Positions 13,380 through 24,036 of a stretch of DNA of 64,000 bases are shown piece after piece. Location: NCBI GenBank assembly GCA_963978545.1, contig OZ021732.1, positions 60,736,714 to 60,800,713 on the forward strand, read 5' to 3'. The DNA is from Linyphia triangularis. Taxonomy: Eukaryota > Arthropoda > Arachnida > Araneae > Linyphiidae. Made by a program: the position numbers and the translations under genes. How positions within the stretch are numbered: position 1 is the stretch's first letter; each line of letters opens with the position of its first letter. Below the pieces are notes generated by a model, which worked only from the letters and a program-made list of their open reading frames with translations, searched no databases and was not told the DNA's origin.

Positions 13380-13990
13380 ACCTATGGCACACCTGGTACC
13401 AGGTTGGTTGGTTGTTTTCAGATTATCTTTCGCCGTCAGCAACACGAGGGCTATAATGCGCCGAAACATTCGTCATTAGACAAGCCAGCATACATTTACA
13501 AACACCCATGCCTAACACGGGACTCGAACCCGCAACCTCGCGGTCCAGAAGCTAGCACGCTAACCACTATACCGTTTGGTCGGTCACACCTGGTACCAGG
13601 AATATTCATAATTCTTCAAACTGAGTTCGACGATACCTTACATGTAATAATTATCTTTAAAATTGATAAACCGGAAGTGGTACCAATAGCATACCTGCTG
13701 GTACTTTAAACATTCATAATTCGTCAAAACAAAAGTCCAACATGCCATATTTATCTTGGAAATTGATAAATCGAAAATGGTACTACCTATGCTATACCTG
13801 GTACCTTAAACATTCATAATTTTTCAAGAGAAGCCCAACGACACCCAACATGCCATATTTATCTTCAAAATTGATAAACCAGAAGTAGTACCACCTATGG
13901 TACATCTGGTACCATGAATATTCATAATTCTTCAAGTTGAGTTCAATGATATCTTACATGCCAAAATCTACTTGAAATTTTTCAAATTGG
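13380..13990. repeat. ~105-bp minisatellite, about four units
   Basis: Units carry the block CCTGGTACC followed by ATTCATAATTCTTCAA-like sequence, then a TTATCTT..AATTGATAAA block. They recur at about 13390/13590, 13689, 13791 and 13899. The first unit is split by the SINE at 13404-13584. Many units contain GGTACC, so the array is rich in KpnI-type palindromes. Confidence 0.75.
13404..13584 (-). mobile_element. tRNA-derived SINE, family I, copy 1 (minus strand)
   Basis: A full-length element is bounded by a perfect 16-bp target-site duplication, CACACCTGGTACCAGG, at 13388-13403 and 13585-13600. On the minus strand the tRNA-related head has an A-box-like TATAGTGGTTAGCG and a perfect B box, GGTTCGAGTCC. 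It is followed by a body with GTTTCGGCGCATTATAGCCC and a CAACCAACCAA tail. Two further copies are at 29959-30142 and 41367-41549. It is not a tRNA gene, because the head is fused to a constant non-tRNA body in all three copies. Confidence 0.95.
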
Positions 13991-14097
13991 TTGAATGTGG
14001 ACGGCAGTAACCATCAAAATCGACCACGAACGAGTAATAGAAACTTAAAGAAATACGATGCCATCGACAAAGAGCCTGTCTGCCAAGTTTCAGCTAA

Positions 14098-14262
14098 ATT
14101 GGTTAGTTTGTACGCTCAACGACCTATTTTAGTGCATAATAATGACTAATAAGTCCGGGACCCACAGCTTAACGTGGATTCCGAATCACAACGAACATCC
14201 ACACCTAACCCAGGAATCAAATCCGGCACCTTTAACATACAAGGCCAGAGAGTTCATCCTAT
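14098..14262 (-). mobile_element. tRNA-derived SINE, family II, copy 2
   Basis: It has the same block order as the copy at 3503-3690: TTGGTTAGTTTGTACGCTCA at the tail end, then GTGGATTCCGAATC, AACGAACATCCA, and a degraded B-box region (CAGGAATCAAATCCGGC on the plus strand). The B box has lost its consensus GGTTCGA, so this copy is more decayed. The ends are approximate. Confidence 0.55.
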
Positions 14263-15479
14263 TGAAAATTTATTCTAATAAATTGTTACAAATAAATATT
14301 ACAAGTTTTTTACAGTCTAATTATTGCAATATAAATTATTTTTACTATGCCAAGCATTATTTTGGTTCACATAATAACCCATTGATATTTGACAAAATTT
14401 AAAATATTTTCTTAACAACAATTTTAAAATTCATCATGAAATTTTAATTTTGATGATATATGATTCTACGATTTCATTTTACAACGAAAATTAAACAAAA
14501 TCAACACATCTTTAAAAACGAATGACATTTTAGCAATCCATTAGCCAATTACAATGCGTGTTTCATTTAGTCCCGCTGTAATGAATTGACTGTGACGTCA
14601 GCTCGCATAACCTCCACATTTGTACTTTGCAATTCAGCCCATAGTATCTTGCAACACAATGTGATTATTTTCATTTTTAAACGGAGCTTTTCCGAAATTA
14701 AAATGTTTTTGAAAGTTTTCTCTCTCTATATTATCATACAGTTCAAATAACACATGCAATTTGAAGAACAAATATTTCTCTTTAATTCTGTCTCTTCAAA
14801 AATTAAATTATTTCAATTTTAAAGATGTTATAAGCTATATAATCATAGTCTAATTCGTTCTGCCTATACTATTACATTAAGCTCATTCTCACTTAAGCCT
14901 AACATGTCGGAAAAACTAACTTCGAAATGATAGCAAACCTGTTTGGCAACTTTTGGCATATATATCTGAACTACAATTACATGTTAATCGCCTTTATCTG
15001 TCGCCAAATTATGAAATGAAAAAAAGTGGTTTTAAATTAATTAAAAATAGAAAGAATTATTTAATGAAGTTTAAACCAGCGTAGGATTTTAAGTTGAAAC
15101 ATTCCGCGTCCTATAATTCAATCCGTTTGAAGATCTATAGCTTAGTTAGGGCTGGACGTTTGTCTAAAATTTTACATCAAAATCGGGCTAGAACTCCTTT
15201 TTTTATTTCGTTTTGGAAATTTCAATATTTTTTTTCTTCGTTGTCTTTTATCCTAGGTACTCAATTTTTTTTCTTTGAAAGATATCACCGAGTCGAATCT
15301 ATGGTATTTTTTGTATAATTATGTGAAGTTTCGTAAGCGCGTTAGAAAATAGTCAATTTCGGCTTTTTCGCTGGAAGTTGTGCAGAGAATAGATACTTAC
15401 TGCCGTTTCTGCCTTTTTAAGGTTGGCGGCGAAACGACCGTTTCGTCTGATATGTTAATAATGGTTTAAATTAAAGCTA
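14263..15479. other. spacer with one CRE site
   Basis: No gene is recognised. A perfect TGACGTCA palindrome lies at 14593-14600 in a less AT-rich patch (14560-14650). Open frames near 15094-15318 have no family signature. Confidence 0.5.
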
Positions 15480-15974
15480 TGTCTTTGTGACAAATTGGCA
15501 CAACTGTTGCTGTATGAAAAGGTACTGTTAATAAAAGTATTAAAACTCATGAAAATATTGTCTACAAGAAAACGAAATAAAAACAATTTTTGATAGAAAG
15601 GTATAAAACCAGTGGTAGAAGTGGTGAAAAAAAGGTGGGGGGACACCTAAAATTTGGTGACAAGTGCCCCCCCCCCCCCACTTCCACACTTCCCTTCTCC
15701 CATCTTCAACCATAAACTTTATAAATTCGTAACTTATAATAAAACTATTAACTAGTAAAAAAATAATTTATACTTCCTTACATTAACATTAAACGAGGGT
15801 CCAAAATGTATTGTTATTTTAATGAATATTCGGCGACTTAGTTTTTTTACTTGGAAGTAAGAGATAAAGTTAAGTAATAATTCAACGTTAAATACATAAC
15901 TGTTTATTTAGATATAAATAATACTTATAAGTGTGCGTACTTTCATGAAATTAAATTAATAAAGAATTCTAAAA

Positions 15975-16011
<37 letters not shown>

Positions 16012-16808
16012 AGCTTGTATTTATATGAAACAAGAATAGAAATTTAACTTAAAAGAAAGTTCCTCCAAAGTTAAAAGTTGACCAAGTGTAACTGTGTTTG
16101 TTAGTAAAAATAATATCTTTATAAAAAGTTGTACAATACATTTTTATAATAATATGATATACATACCATAAATACTTTTAAAGTTTTCAAATGTAAAAAT
16201 AAATATCTTTTTCACAGTGTCGCTACATTTAAAGGTTAATGTTATTTTTCATTAGTTGTTTTTAGGCGGATTGAATGCTTTTAAAAGTGGGGGGATGGAT
16301 TTCAGTGTTTTTAAAAGTGGGGAGACGCATGGGTATTTTCTTGAAAAGTGGGGGGACGCATCACCCCGCGTCTACCCACACTTCTAGCACTGTATAAAAC
16401 ACAACTTTTAAAATGGGCTAGAATTCTTATGTCTTATGGTGAAAAGTGGTTATCAGTTTTTGCAGTGAGGAAAAGCATGGAGCTTTGATGGACCCAATGG
16501 ATATGCAGTTACCAAGGACAAAGAGATTTAAGAAAAGAACCAATGAGTTTTTTTAAGTAGGCAAGTTGATGGAGGAAGAGCAGAACTCATGGAAATTTTT
16601 TGATTTTAATGATCAAACATTTCTAGAATTTTCAAGTGGAAGAATAAAATCTGAGGACTATCAACAAATACTCAACGAGAATTTAGTGCCTTTTCTGGAC
16701 TTAAATGGAGGATTGGATTGCATTTTCCTGCAGTCCGTACATCAAACTCATAAAAGCTTGGTTGCAGCAAAAACAAACAAATACATATACATGTATCAAA
16801 ATTTGTAA
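15480..16808 (+). pseudogene. decayed Tc1/mariner transposase, interrupted
   Basis: The second half is recognisable. At 16410-16465 WARILMSYGEKWLSVF matches the region just before the second catalytic aspartate of Tc1-like transposases. A frameshifted SEEK follows. Then comes WSFDGPNGY at about 16477-16504, equivalent to the family's FDGPDGY block. From 16563 a frame gives FLEFSSGRIKSEDYQQILNE and then NLVPFLDLNGG, the usual segment before the last catalytic motif. The final QQDNAPxH-type motif is LQSVHQTHKS, so a catalytic residue is lost. At least two frameshifts and several stops break the reading frame. A possible N-terminal part lies at 15480-15601, split off by the hAT-like MITE at 15610-16392. 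The copy is dead. Confidence 0.8.
15610..16392. mobile_element. 783-bp hAT-like MITE
   Basis: The terminal inverted repeats are CAGTGGTAGAAGTG (left) and CAGTGCTAGAAGTG (reverse complement of the right end). The element is bounded by a perfect 8-bp target duplication, TATAAAAC, at 15602-15609 and 16393-16400. An 8-bp duplication with CAGTG-type ends is the known signature of the hAT superfamily. The right subterminal region repeats CCCCCACTTTT-like blocks three times, as expected for transposase binding sites. No transposase is encoded. A 31-base T run (15977-16007) lies inside. The element inserted into the Tc1 pseudogene, so it is the younger of the two. Confidence 0.92.
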
Positions 16809-16810
16809 TT

Positions 16811-18905
16811 TTTTGCAGTAGAACTTGTATAAATATAAAATGCTATATAACATAGATTGTCTTTCATTTTTTGAATTTACTATATTGCTTCCACAATTTT
16901 AATTTTTTGGCTATATCTACAGATTTGAGACAGACTGTTCTACCCTTGTAGCCAAGGACAACTGTATTCCAAATTCTAGTTTTATTCATCTTCTGGTCTC
17001 TAAAATAGCAAACTTTGTTATGTGAACTCCTTTGCGTCGCGTGTTCGATGGTATTTCTTAGGAATCTCCCATAACAAATTATATTCGTCCCCGTAATTGG
17101 CTTGTGGACTACTTAATATTCAAATTTCTATAGTTTGCAGGCCTTATAAGTGTTCGAAAATCGTATTCATTCAGCGTTCCTTAAATATTGAACGTTCCGA
17201 AATAAATTCGTGTACCCTACTTGAATTCCAAACTTTTTGCTTCTTCTGGACTTGGGAAAAAAATTATAAATGCTGGAAACGCGAATTCTTTTGACGTTAT
17301 AAGAAGTAGTATTTCGCTTTCCAAAATATTTTCATGCCCGGCCTGTGAAAACTAATTAGAATTATAAATTTCAGCTTTCTAAGTCATCTGAGTTCCAAAA
17401 TATCAATATAAGAAACACATATTCTTTTTGTGATCCAAGGCTCCTTTGAATAATTTCGCGTTCCAAAACAATATAATTGTGCAACCATCTGGGCTATAGC
17501 CATCCTGAATCGTCTGGGTAAGGAGATGTTTTTAGTGGGACAGCGGAAAATATTTAATTTTTTAAATGGAGGGATTTTTAAATATAATTCGCTCCCATCC
17601 AATTATCCTATAAAATAACTTGGTAAAGTGTGTTATTAATTCGAGGAAATATCTCCGTCTCAATGTTATTTTTGTTTTTTTGTTTGTTAAAAAGAAGAAT
17701 TTTTTAATAATAGTATGATTTTTGACGTTAAAAAAATTATAATTTTTTAATTGAATTATGTTTTTGGCTTTAACGTGAACTATTCTGTATGAAGGTAGAA
17801 TAATTAAACACGATTTATTATTCTCTACTACACAAGCACGGGTATTATGAAACCACCAGTAGGTTTGTCAGCTGTGAGGGGACTTGGATGACCCTCAGAT
17901 CCTTGTGAGGGTTTCACTTGGGATTGCCATGCATGGAGCAACAATCCCATTCGTGAAAGATACCCGTATGTCTTCTTTTCTTGATCGCGACAACGACGAG
18001 ACTTGGTGACATATGCTCATTCTTTCTTTTGTTAGAGAGCGGGAAAGGGGGGGGGGGGGATACACAAAAATTAAAAGAGTCATCGTATGTTTTAGTTCTA
18101 TTTGATGGGAGGGTGGGAGCCATTATTATTGTTTTTATGAAATATTTGACTAGAACCGAAAAACGAAGTAAAGCTTAAGTGACCATTTGCTCATCGACTT
18201 GTTGACCCAACCGTTTGGATTTTTAATGAACTAAACGTGTTGTGAGCTCCTTCATACTATGCAAAATTAATTCTGTAGTTGCTTTTCAAAAAAGTAAATT
18301 TTCATGCAGATCATATCATGACCATGTTTGTCGATTTATTGTTGTTTAAAGTCCTAAAAACTCACTCAGATAAAAATAATGATTTTGAGACAAGAAAATA
18401 TTAATTTTCTTTTACAATAGTTAAGTTTATCCCCTCCTCAAATCTTTTCACCTCAATGCAAATGAAATCATGTCACAAACTGCAGATTTCTTGAACAATA
18501 AATTATCAAATGGAATGATTCAATATTATGTTCTTGCACATTTCCCGTTGTTTAGGCGAGATTCTTAAAATTGTACCGTATCAATATTGTAGATTAGAAT
18601 TAAAGATAATTAAAAAAAAAAAAAAGTATGACGGAAAGAGTGAGTGGGTGACTATTCGCTTTAGCTCTTAATCACCCTCACTGGCTATTTTTTCTTACTT
18701 GTCAATTCAATCTGATATGATGTCAATGAAGAATTATAAAAATCAATTTTGTTTTCATATTCGTGTTTATTATTCGATGTATAGACATGCATGAAAAAAA
18801 AAGGGTAATTATCAATAAGCGGTATGCTTAATTAATTCCTAAAAATCATGGCCTTATTTTAAATTCTACCGTGTTATAGTGAAGGTGTAATCAATCATTT
18901 AATGC
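16811..18905. other. AT-rich spacer, nothing recognised
   Basis: Contains a G run near 18049-18060 and a small imperfect palindrome around CCATGCATGG at about 17928. No gene or dispersed element is supported. Confidence 0.5.
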
Positions 18906-18909
18906 ATTT

Positions 18910-18911
<2 letters not shown>

Positions 18912-18953
<42 letters not shown>

Positions 18954-18979
18954 TTTTTTTTTTTTTTTTTTTTTTTTTT
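18912..18979. repeat. ATT trinucleotide repeat followed by T run
   Basis: About thirteen ATT units (18912-18950) run directly into about 28 T residues (18952-18979). Confidence 0.97.
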
Positions 18980-20900
18980 GTACTTACAGACAGAGAAGTT
19001 TAATAAAAATGTGTGAATTATACGTATAATTCGTTCGAATTTGGTTTTAAAACGATATACAACATATATTTAGTCAATTTAAATTTTTATTTTATTACTT
19101 TAAAGCTATTTGCTATTGAAAGGGAAAAGAATTCTTCTGTAGTAATTTGTCATCGTAGCTGTTGAAATATTGGGCGTAAAGTGTAAACAATACGTTAATC
19201 GAAAATATTCTGTTATAATGTTTACTGTAACATTTACGATGTACAACTTAGTTTTTCATCAATTTAAACTGCACTTCTTTTTTTTTCTCCTTTTTTTTTT
19301 TAATATTTTACGACATGCTTTTAAAAAATTAGTAGAATCTGAAATGAAATGTAACACAATTCAAAGTTGAATAAGAATGCAAAATAATTAAAACAATACA
19401 AAATAAATATTAAAAAATTATGTTTAACATTAAAACCATAGGTTTAAATATAAAAATTGTATAAAACTAACATGACGAAAAAGATTAAAGTGTTAAAGTT
19501 AAATAAAATAGATAAGGTTTAAAAATCCAATATCATTTAAAAATGAGAAAATATTTCAATAGGGACTTTTTTAATTAAAGCTTGCAATTGTGCTGTTAAA
19601 ATATTTAAATTATTGATTGTTAAAAGCAGGTCATACAATTAAAATATAATGAAAAATAAAATCAGTTTGATATAAATGATTGACAATATTCAAGGACTTA
19701 TTAAATTAAACGCGAATGTATAAGTTAGGAGTTTAAATTGGTAAAAACTAAGGATACATGAATGAATAATAACTTAAATATGCTTTGCGGTAAAACTATA
19801 TCAATCCATTTACCTGTTGTACACATAATAATAAAAGACTTGTGGAAGCAGGTATTAAAACACACACAAGGTGTGCAATGTTTTATTAATATTATTTTAA
19901 TTTCATTTTTTATATATAAATTACTATTTAGGCATGTCTGAAGTCAAGAAAAAATCACTTTTGAATGTATGAGTTCTTCATAGTAAAAGACTTAATGTTA
20001 GAAATGATATGAGCATCACCACATTTCAAGCAAACATATAACTACTCTGGATGTTATTTCTTCAATTAATGGAAATAATGTACTATATTGAAAATGCATC
20101 TAGTACTACTGCTGATGTATCATCTTCCAACGAGACAAAACAGTCTGAACTAGATAATTTAGTAGATAGCTTAGAAAATTGAATTTATTTAAAATTGTTT
20201 AAGTTTCCTCAAGATCCTAAATTTTGAAATTTCAGTGTAGAATTTTTTTAAAGAAGGGGGAAAGGGGAAGGGGATTTGAGGAATGGATCAACTGTGCGTT
20301 CCTTGCCATACTTCTAAAAAATAAGTTCCCGCGCCACTGATTTTAGCCCTCTTTTTTAAGGTCTAACCAGGGTTGTAGAGCTAAAGAAGTTTTACCAGTA
20401 CGTAAGCTTCCTGATCGTGGCGGTAACCCCACCTACAGCTGGGATTTTTAAACTATAAAATGCAAATTCACTGTATTTTACATAATTTACTATACTAAAA
20501 GAAGCCAAATACTCTTAATTTAAGTATTTATTTTCTCACTTACTAATATCATAATACATGCATAAAGATTGTTGAATTTTTATTAATTAATTAAAAAAAG
20601 TGGTGGTTACCGTACCAGCTCTCAAAAAAGTACAGGCCCCATTATACCCCTGGGTCTAACTCAAAGACATGTGAAAATAGAAGATGAACAAATTTTGCAG
20701 AAAATCACCAAGTTCACCTAGATTAGAGCTTAACGTCATTTTTTTTTCTTGAATATATTCTATCTTGTCATATAATTTAAAGGAATTCTAAATTTATCAA
20801 CTCATAACTGAACTCGAATTAAAATGCAAATGAAAGAAACTGCAAACAAAGCAAGCTCCAATCTAAATAATTTTGCCACTGTTTTCAAACAAACAAAAAA
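18980..20900. other. AT-rich spacer, possible repeat end at 20339
   Basis: No gene is seen. The segment ending GCGCCACTG at about 20330-20339 looks like one end of a hAT-type element (reverse complement CAGTGGCGC). No partner end or target duplication was found upstream, so no element is called. Confidence 0.45.
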
Positions 20901-20929
20901 TAGTACACATTTTTCTGAATGAAAACAGG

Positions 20930-21180
20930 CAGCACTACTTGCGATTCTAACAGAAAGACCCGCCAAACACGTTGCAGTCACGTGGTGTTCGCCCACGCGG
21001 ACTCCACAGGCAGAAAGAGGCCCTATTGGCGGAGAAAAGGGGGAAAGGAAATGCCAACACCTGTACAACCGACAGGCATTCCATGCCATGTAGACTTCCG
21101 AGCGCCGCGTAGCGGACACTCACCTGTTGAATCTTGCAGAGGAAGAAAGATGCACTTCTACATTTGGCGATAAATCTCAC
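20930..21180 (-). promoter_or_regulatory. GC-rich patch with possible 5' exon and donor
   Basis: This is the most GC-rich stretch in its neighbourhood. On the minus strand, sequence ending ATTCAACAG abuts a consensus donor GTGAGTG (GT at 21122-21123), as at the end of a 5' exon. The following ~150 bases carry a CACGTG E-box (about 20979-20984) and CCAAT-type sequence (CGCCAATAG) near 21022-21030. This could be the promoter-proximal part of a minus-strand gene whose later exons I could not find. Overlapping open frames on both strands are not convincing proteins. Confidence 0.3.
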
Positions 21181-21419
21181 TCATTGTATTTCCTCTCTTA
21201 TTGTAATGATTGCTCTTCAAAATTCGAGTCTCTCTAATTTTTAGAACCAGAACAGAACCATTTATAACTGACGTTTACGATTTTAAAAACTCGTGTCACT
21301 CGGCCATGTCGTAAAATGTTTATTTATTTAAAATATTGTTATTGTTGATTTTAAATTTTTGCTGGCGGCCCAAATATTCAAAATAATCATTAATTAAATT
21401 TTAATAATTATTGTTAATT

Positions 21420-21495
21420 ATAAAATAATTCCAATAATTAATAAAATAATTCCAATAATTAATAAAATAATTCCAATAATTAATAAAATAATTAA
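21420..21495. repeat. 21-bp tandem repeat, ~3.5 copies
   Basis: Units of ATAAAATAATTCCAATAATT plus one base begin at 21420, 21441 and 21462, with a partial unit from 21483. The units are identical, so the array is recent. Confidence 0.95.
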
Positions 21496-21499
21496 TTTG

Positions 21500-22790
21500 A
21501 ATAATCAAATAGTTTGATATTTAATATATTTTATTTAAATATTTACTTAGCAATATTTCAATAATTAGTGTTATTTATAAATTAATTTAATTATTAAATT
21601 GTTTTAGTAATTAGCCTAATCAAATAAGATTGTCTTTGTATCTACAATTTATCCTTGCTTTGAGTACACTTGGTTTACCTAAACTGATTGATAGTTCGTT
21701 CCAAAAACCAAAGAAAATATAAATTGCAAAATAAAGAATGTCTAGGTATAAAACTAGAATGTTTATTAGAAATTGAGTACGTCTTTGGAGGTATTCCCAA
21801 CTAAGTACACTCTCAGAGATTTTGGGAACAGTCTACACATTTTTTAAATTCTTTTTGGAAAAGTATTCTCCTCAAAACTTTTTTTTTACATTTCAACTTT
21901 TCAATATTTCAGATTTCTATAATAATATAATTAACAGATAAAAAATATATTCGGTAGCCATCTAAACGCTTCTTGAAGTTCTAACCTTGATAACAAGATT
22001 CTAGAATTAGTGTTTTAATCCTAGTCAGCAACTCAGTAGTTCTACGAATTTGAATATATCCCGAGGAGGTACGAAATGAGTTCTCTGAAAAAACATAAAA
22101 ACACCTGTAATAAGGAATTCTATTCCATTTACATTAATCAATAAATCTTACTAGAAGTCAAATAATGTAGCAGAAGTCTGTTAATATAAACAATGAGTGT
22201 TATCAAAAGAAGGCACCAACAGGTGTTCATAATGAGATTCAGATACAACTAGCATAATTAACATTTCAGTACATTGCAGAATTCTCTCGTTTAACTTGCA
22301 ACACAGCTTATTTTACGATGTAATGATAGTCGTTAGAAACATCAAATTCATGTATTAATGAAAAATTAACCACACGTGATTATTCATACATTTTTTATGT
22401 GTACAATTTTTCAACAACATTTCTCTATGGTGTTTGGTGTTCACCTTTATAGGTAAAATTGGAATACTAATAAAATCCTTTAAAAACCTGTTTGATTGTC
22501 CGAAGCACTAATAGTTAAAAAACTCGTGAAGTGGGTGGAAACACGTCTATTTCCGGAATTAGGCATTAGAAAAAGAAAAAAAAGTTTAAAACTGTTACTC
22601 CTTCAATTTTGAAGCATTTTAAAATAAATAAATTCTGTAACTTCTTAATACTTTGAAATAATAAGCTTTTTGATCAAACATTCGGATTTTTAAAAATTTC
22701 TGATTTATTCAGATTAAATGTCCGGTGTGAAATATTTGGCTAGATGGGAATACTCCTACTTGATCTTTTTTTTATTTTCTATTTCTCACC
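21500..22790. other. AT-rich spacer, nothing recognised
   Basis: No gene, element or RNA gene could be supported. Confidence 0.5.
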
Positions 22791-22794
22791 CTCA

Positions 22795-22951
22795 TCCTGA
22801 TAGTGTTAGTATTATCGTCCATAAAAATAAGTTTGAATATTGTTCGAAAAATAAGTTCGCTGAAAACATTTCTTCAAGTGGTAATTTATCTTCAAGTCTA
22901 TAAACAACAGTGAGTTCATCAAACACTTTCTTTTTTACAATTGCAGCGACA
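22795..22951 (-). CDS. possible terminal coding exon, unknown family
   Basis: On the minus strand a good acceptor, TATTCTTTCACAG, ends at 22952. It opens an in-frame stretch of about 51 codons ending in TGA at about 22795. The peptide is mixed in composition rather than AT-biased: IVAAIVKKKVFDELTVVYRL, then EDKLPLEEMFSANLFFEQY, then a hydrophobic C-terminus SNLFLWTIILTLSG. It looks like real protein more than its neighbours do, but I do not recognise it, and no upstream exon was found. It could be a fragment of a host gene or of a mobile element. Confidence 0.25.
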
Positions 22952-23313
22952 ATCTGTGAAAGAATATGGATCAAAGTTATTTTGAATCGAATAAAATTTA
23001 TTATTAAATAAATGTTTTATTATTTTAATCGTTTCAGTTATACTGCAGTTTTATTTACCTTATTCGATTCATCATAAATATTTGAAGTTATTTCATGTCA
23101 TGGTAGCTATAGATTTATTTCAAATATGAAAGGGATATTAATTCAAGAGTATGCGCCAAATAGTAAATAGAATTTGAAGCTCTAGGCAGCGACAACGAGG
23201 TATGAAGACATTTCAAGCAGTTTCGATCGGAACTTTCGGATATTAAAAAATATTGTTATCCTCGTCCAGTACTGTGTATAATGTATAGAGTGCTGTTCTA
23301 AATTTTGTTATAT

Positions 23314-24036
23314 TGTTACGAATTTCTGTATATTTGTAAATATTTAGTAGTATTAATCAGGTAAAAAGATAAATTTATGTACATTTCGCATAAAGCAGTG
23401 CAATAGTTTGTCTTACTTCGCTTTCCTGCAATGTGTCACCTAATGCTTGAAAACGAGTTTTACAGAGATAAAGCTGGAAAACGAGTTTTACATGGAGAAG
23501 GCCATTTAACATTATGGTTAATGGCAATCTTGCCAAGTTGGCGAGATAGAGCCAAGTTGGAGACGGTTTTGGCCACTAATTTTAGTTGCCAAATGTCGCC
23601 AAACATTTTGACCATTTGGCGACATTTTCGGTTCCCATGTACAAGTATAGGGCTTTTCGACTACGATCTGGAAAATCCTCCAAATTTCTATCTCTAGAAG
23701 ATTCACGAACGATAGACTTTCCTATATAAGGCCGGCCGTGAGTTGAGTTAGTGAGTTATCGAGTTAGTTGTCTCTCAGTGAGCCTTCAGAGTAGTTCCAA
23801 AAGCGAACTGTATTGCAATGTCTTTTGCCGCAATTTTAGCATTTGTGTATCAAGTTTTTAACTGCAGTTTTGTGCTCCATTGTTGTGTAAAGAGCTGTAT
23901 TGAATCTACTAGAAGGAGAAGTTATGGAGTTGTAAAAGAATCTGCGAAGAGTAATATTGGAATAAATTTCTGCAAGTTTTGATCTGCTTTGGCTTCAAGT
24001 CTTTCGAACCCATCCACGCAACAATATTTCTAAACA
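23314..24036 (+). mobile_element. gypsy-like long terminal repeat (solo or orphaned)
   Basis: The segment begins TGTTACG and ends CTAAACA, matching the TG...CA rule. It contains a TATA-like CCTATATAAGG at 23721-23731, a likely transcription start region just after it, and a polyadenylation signal AATAAA at 23961-23966. Seven bases after the end comes TGGAGGTCGTGGC, which begins with TGG as a primer-binding site would. No gag or pol coding follows within the next kilobases and no second LTR was seen. This is therefore either a solo LTR or the 5' LTR of a deleted element. I could not confirm a target duplication. Confidence 0.5.

Noticed and set aside
20325..20340. Right end of a hAT-type element (GCGCCACTG)
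   Set aside because: No matching left terminus or 8-bp duplication was found, so an element could not be delimited.
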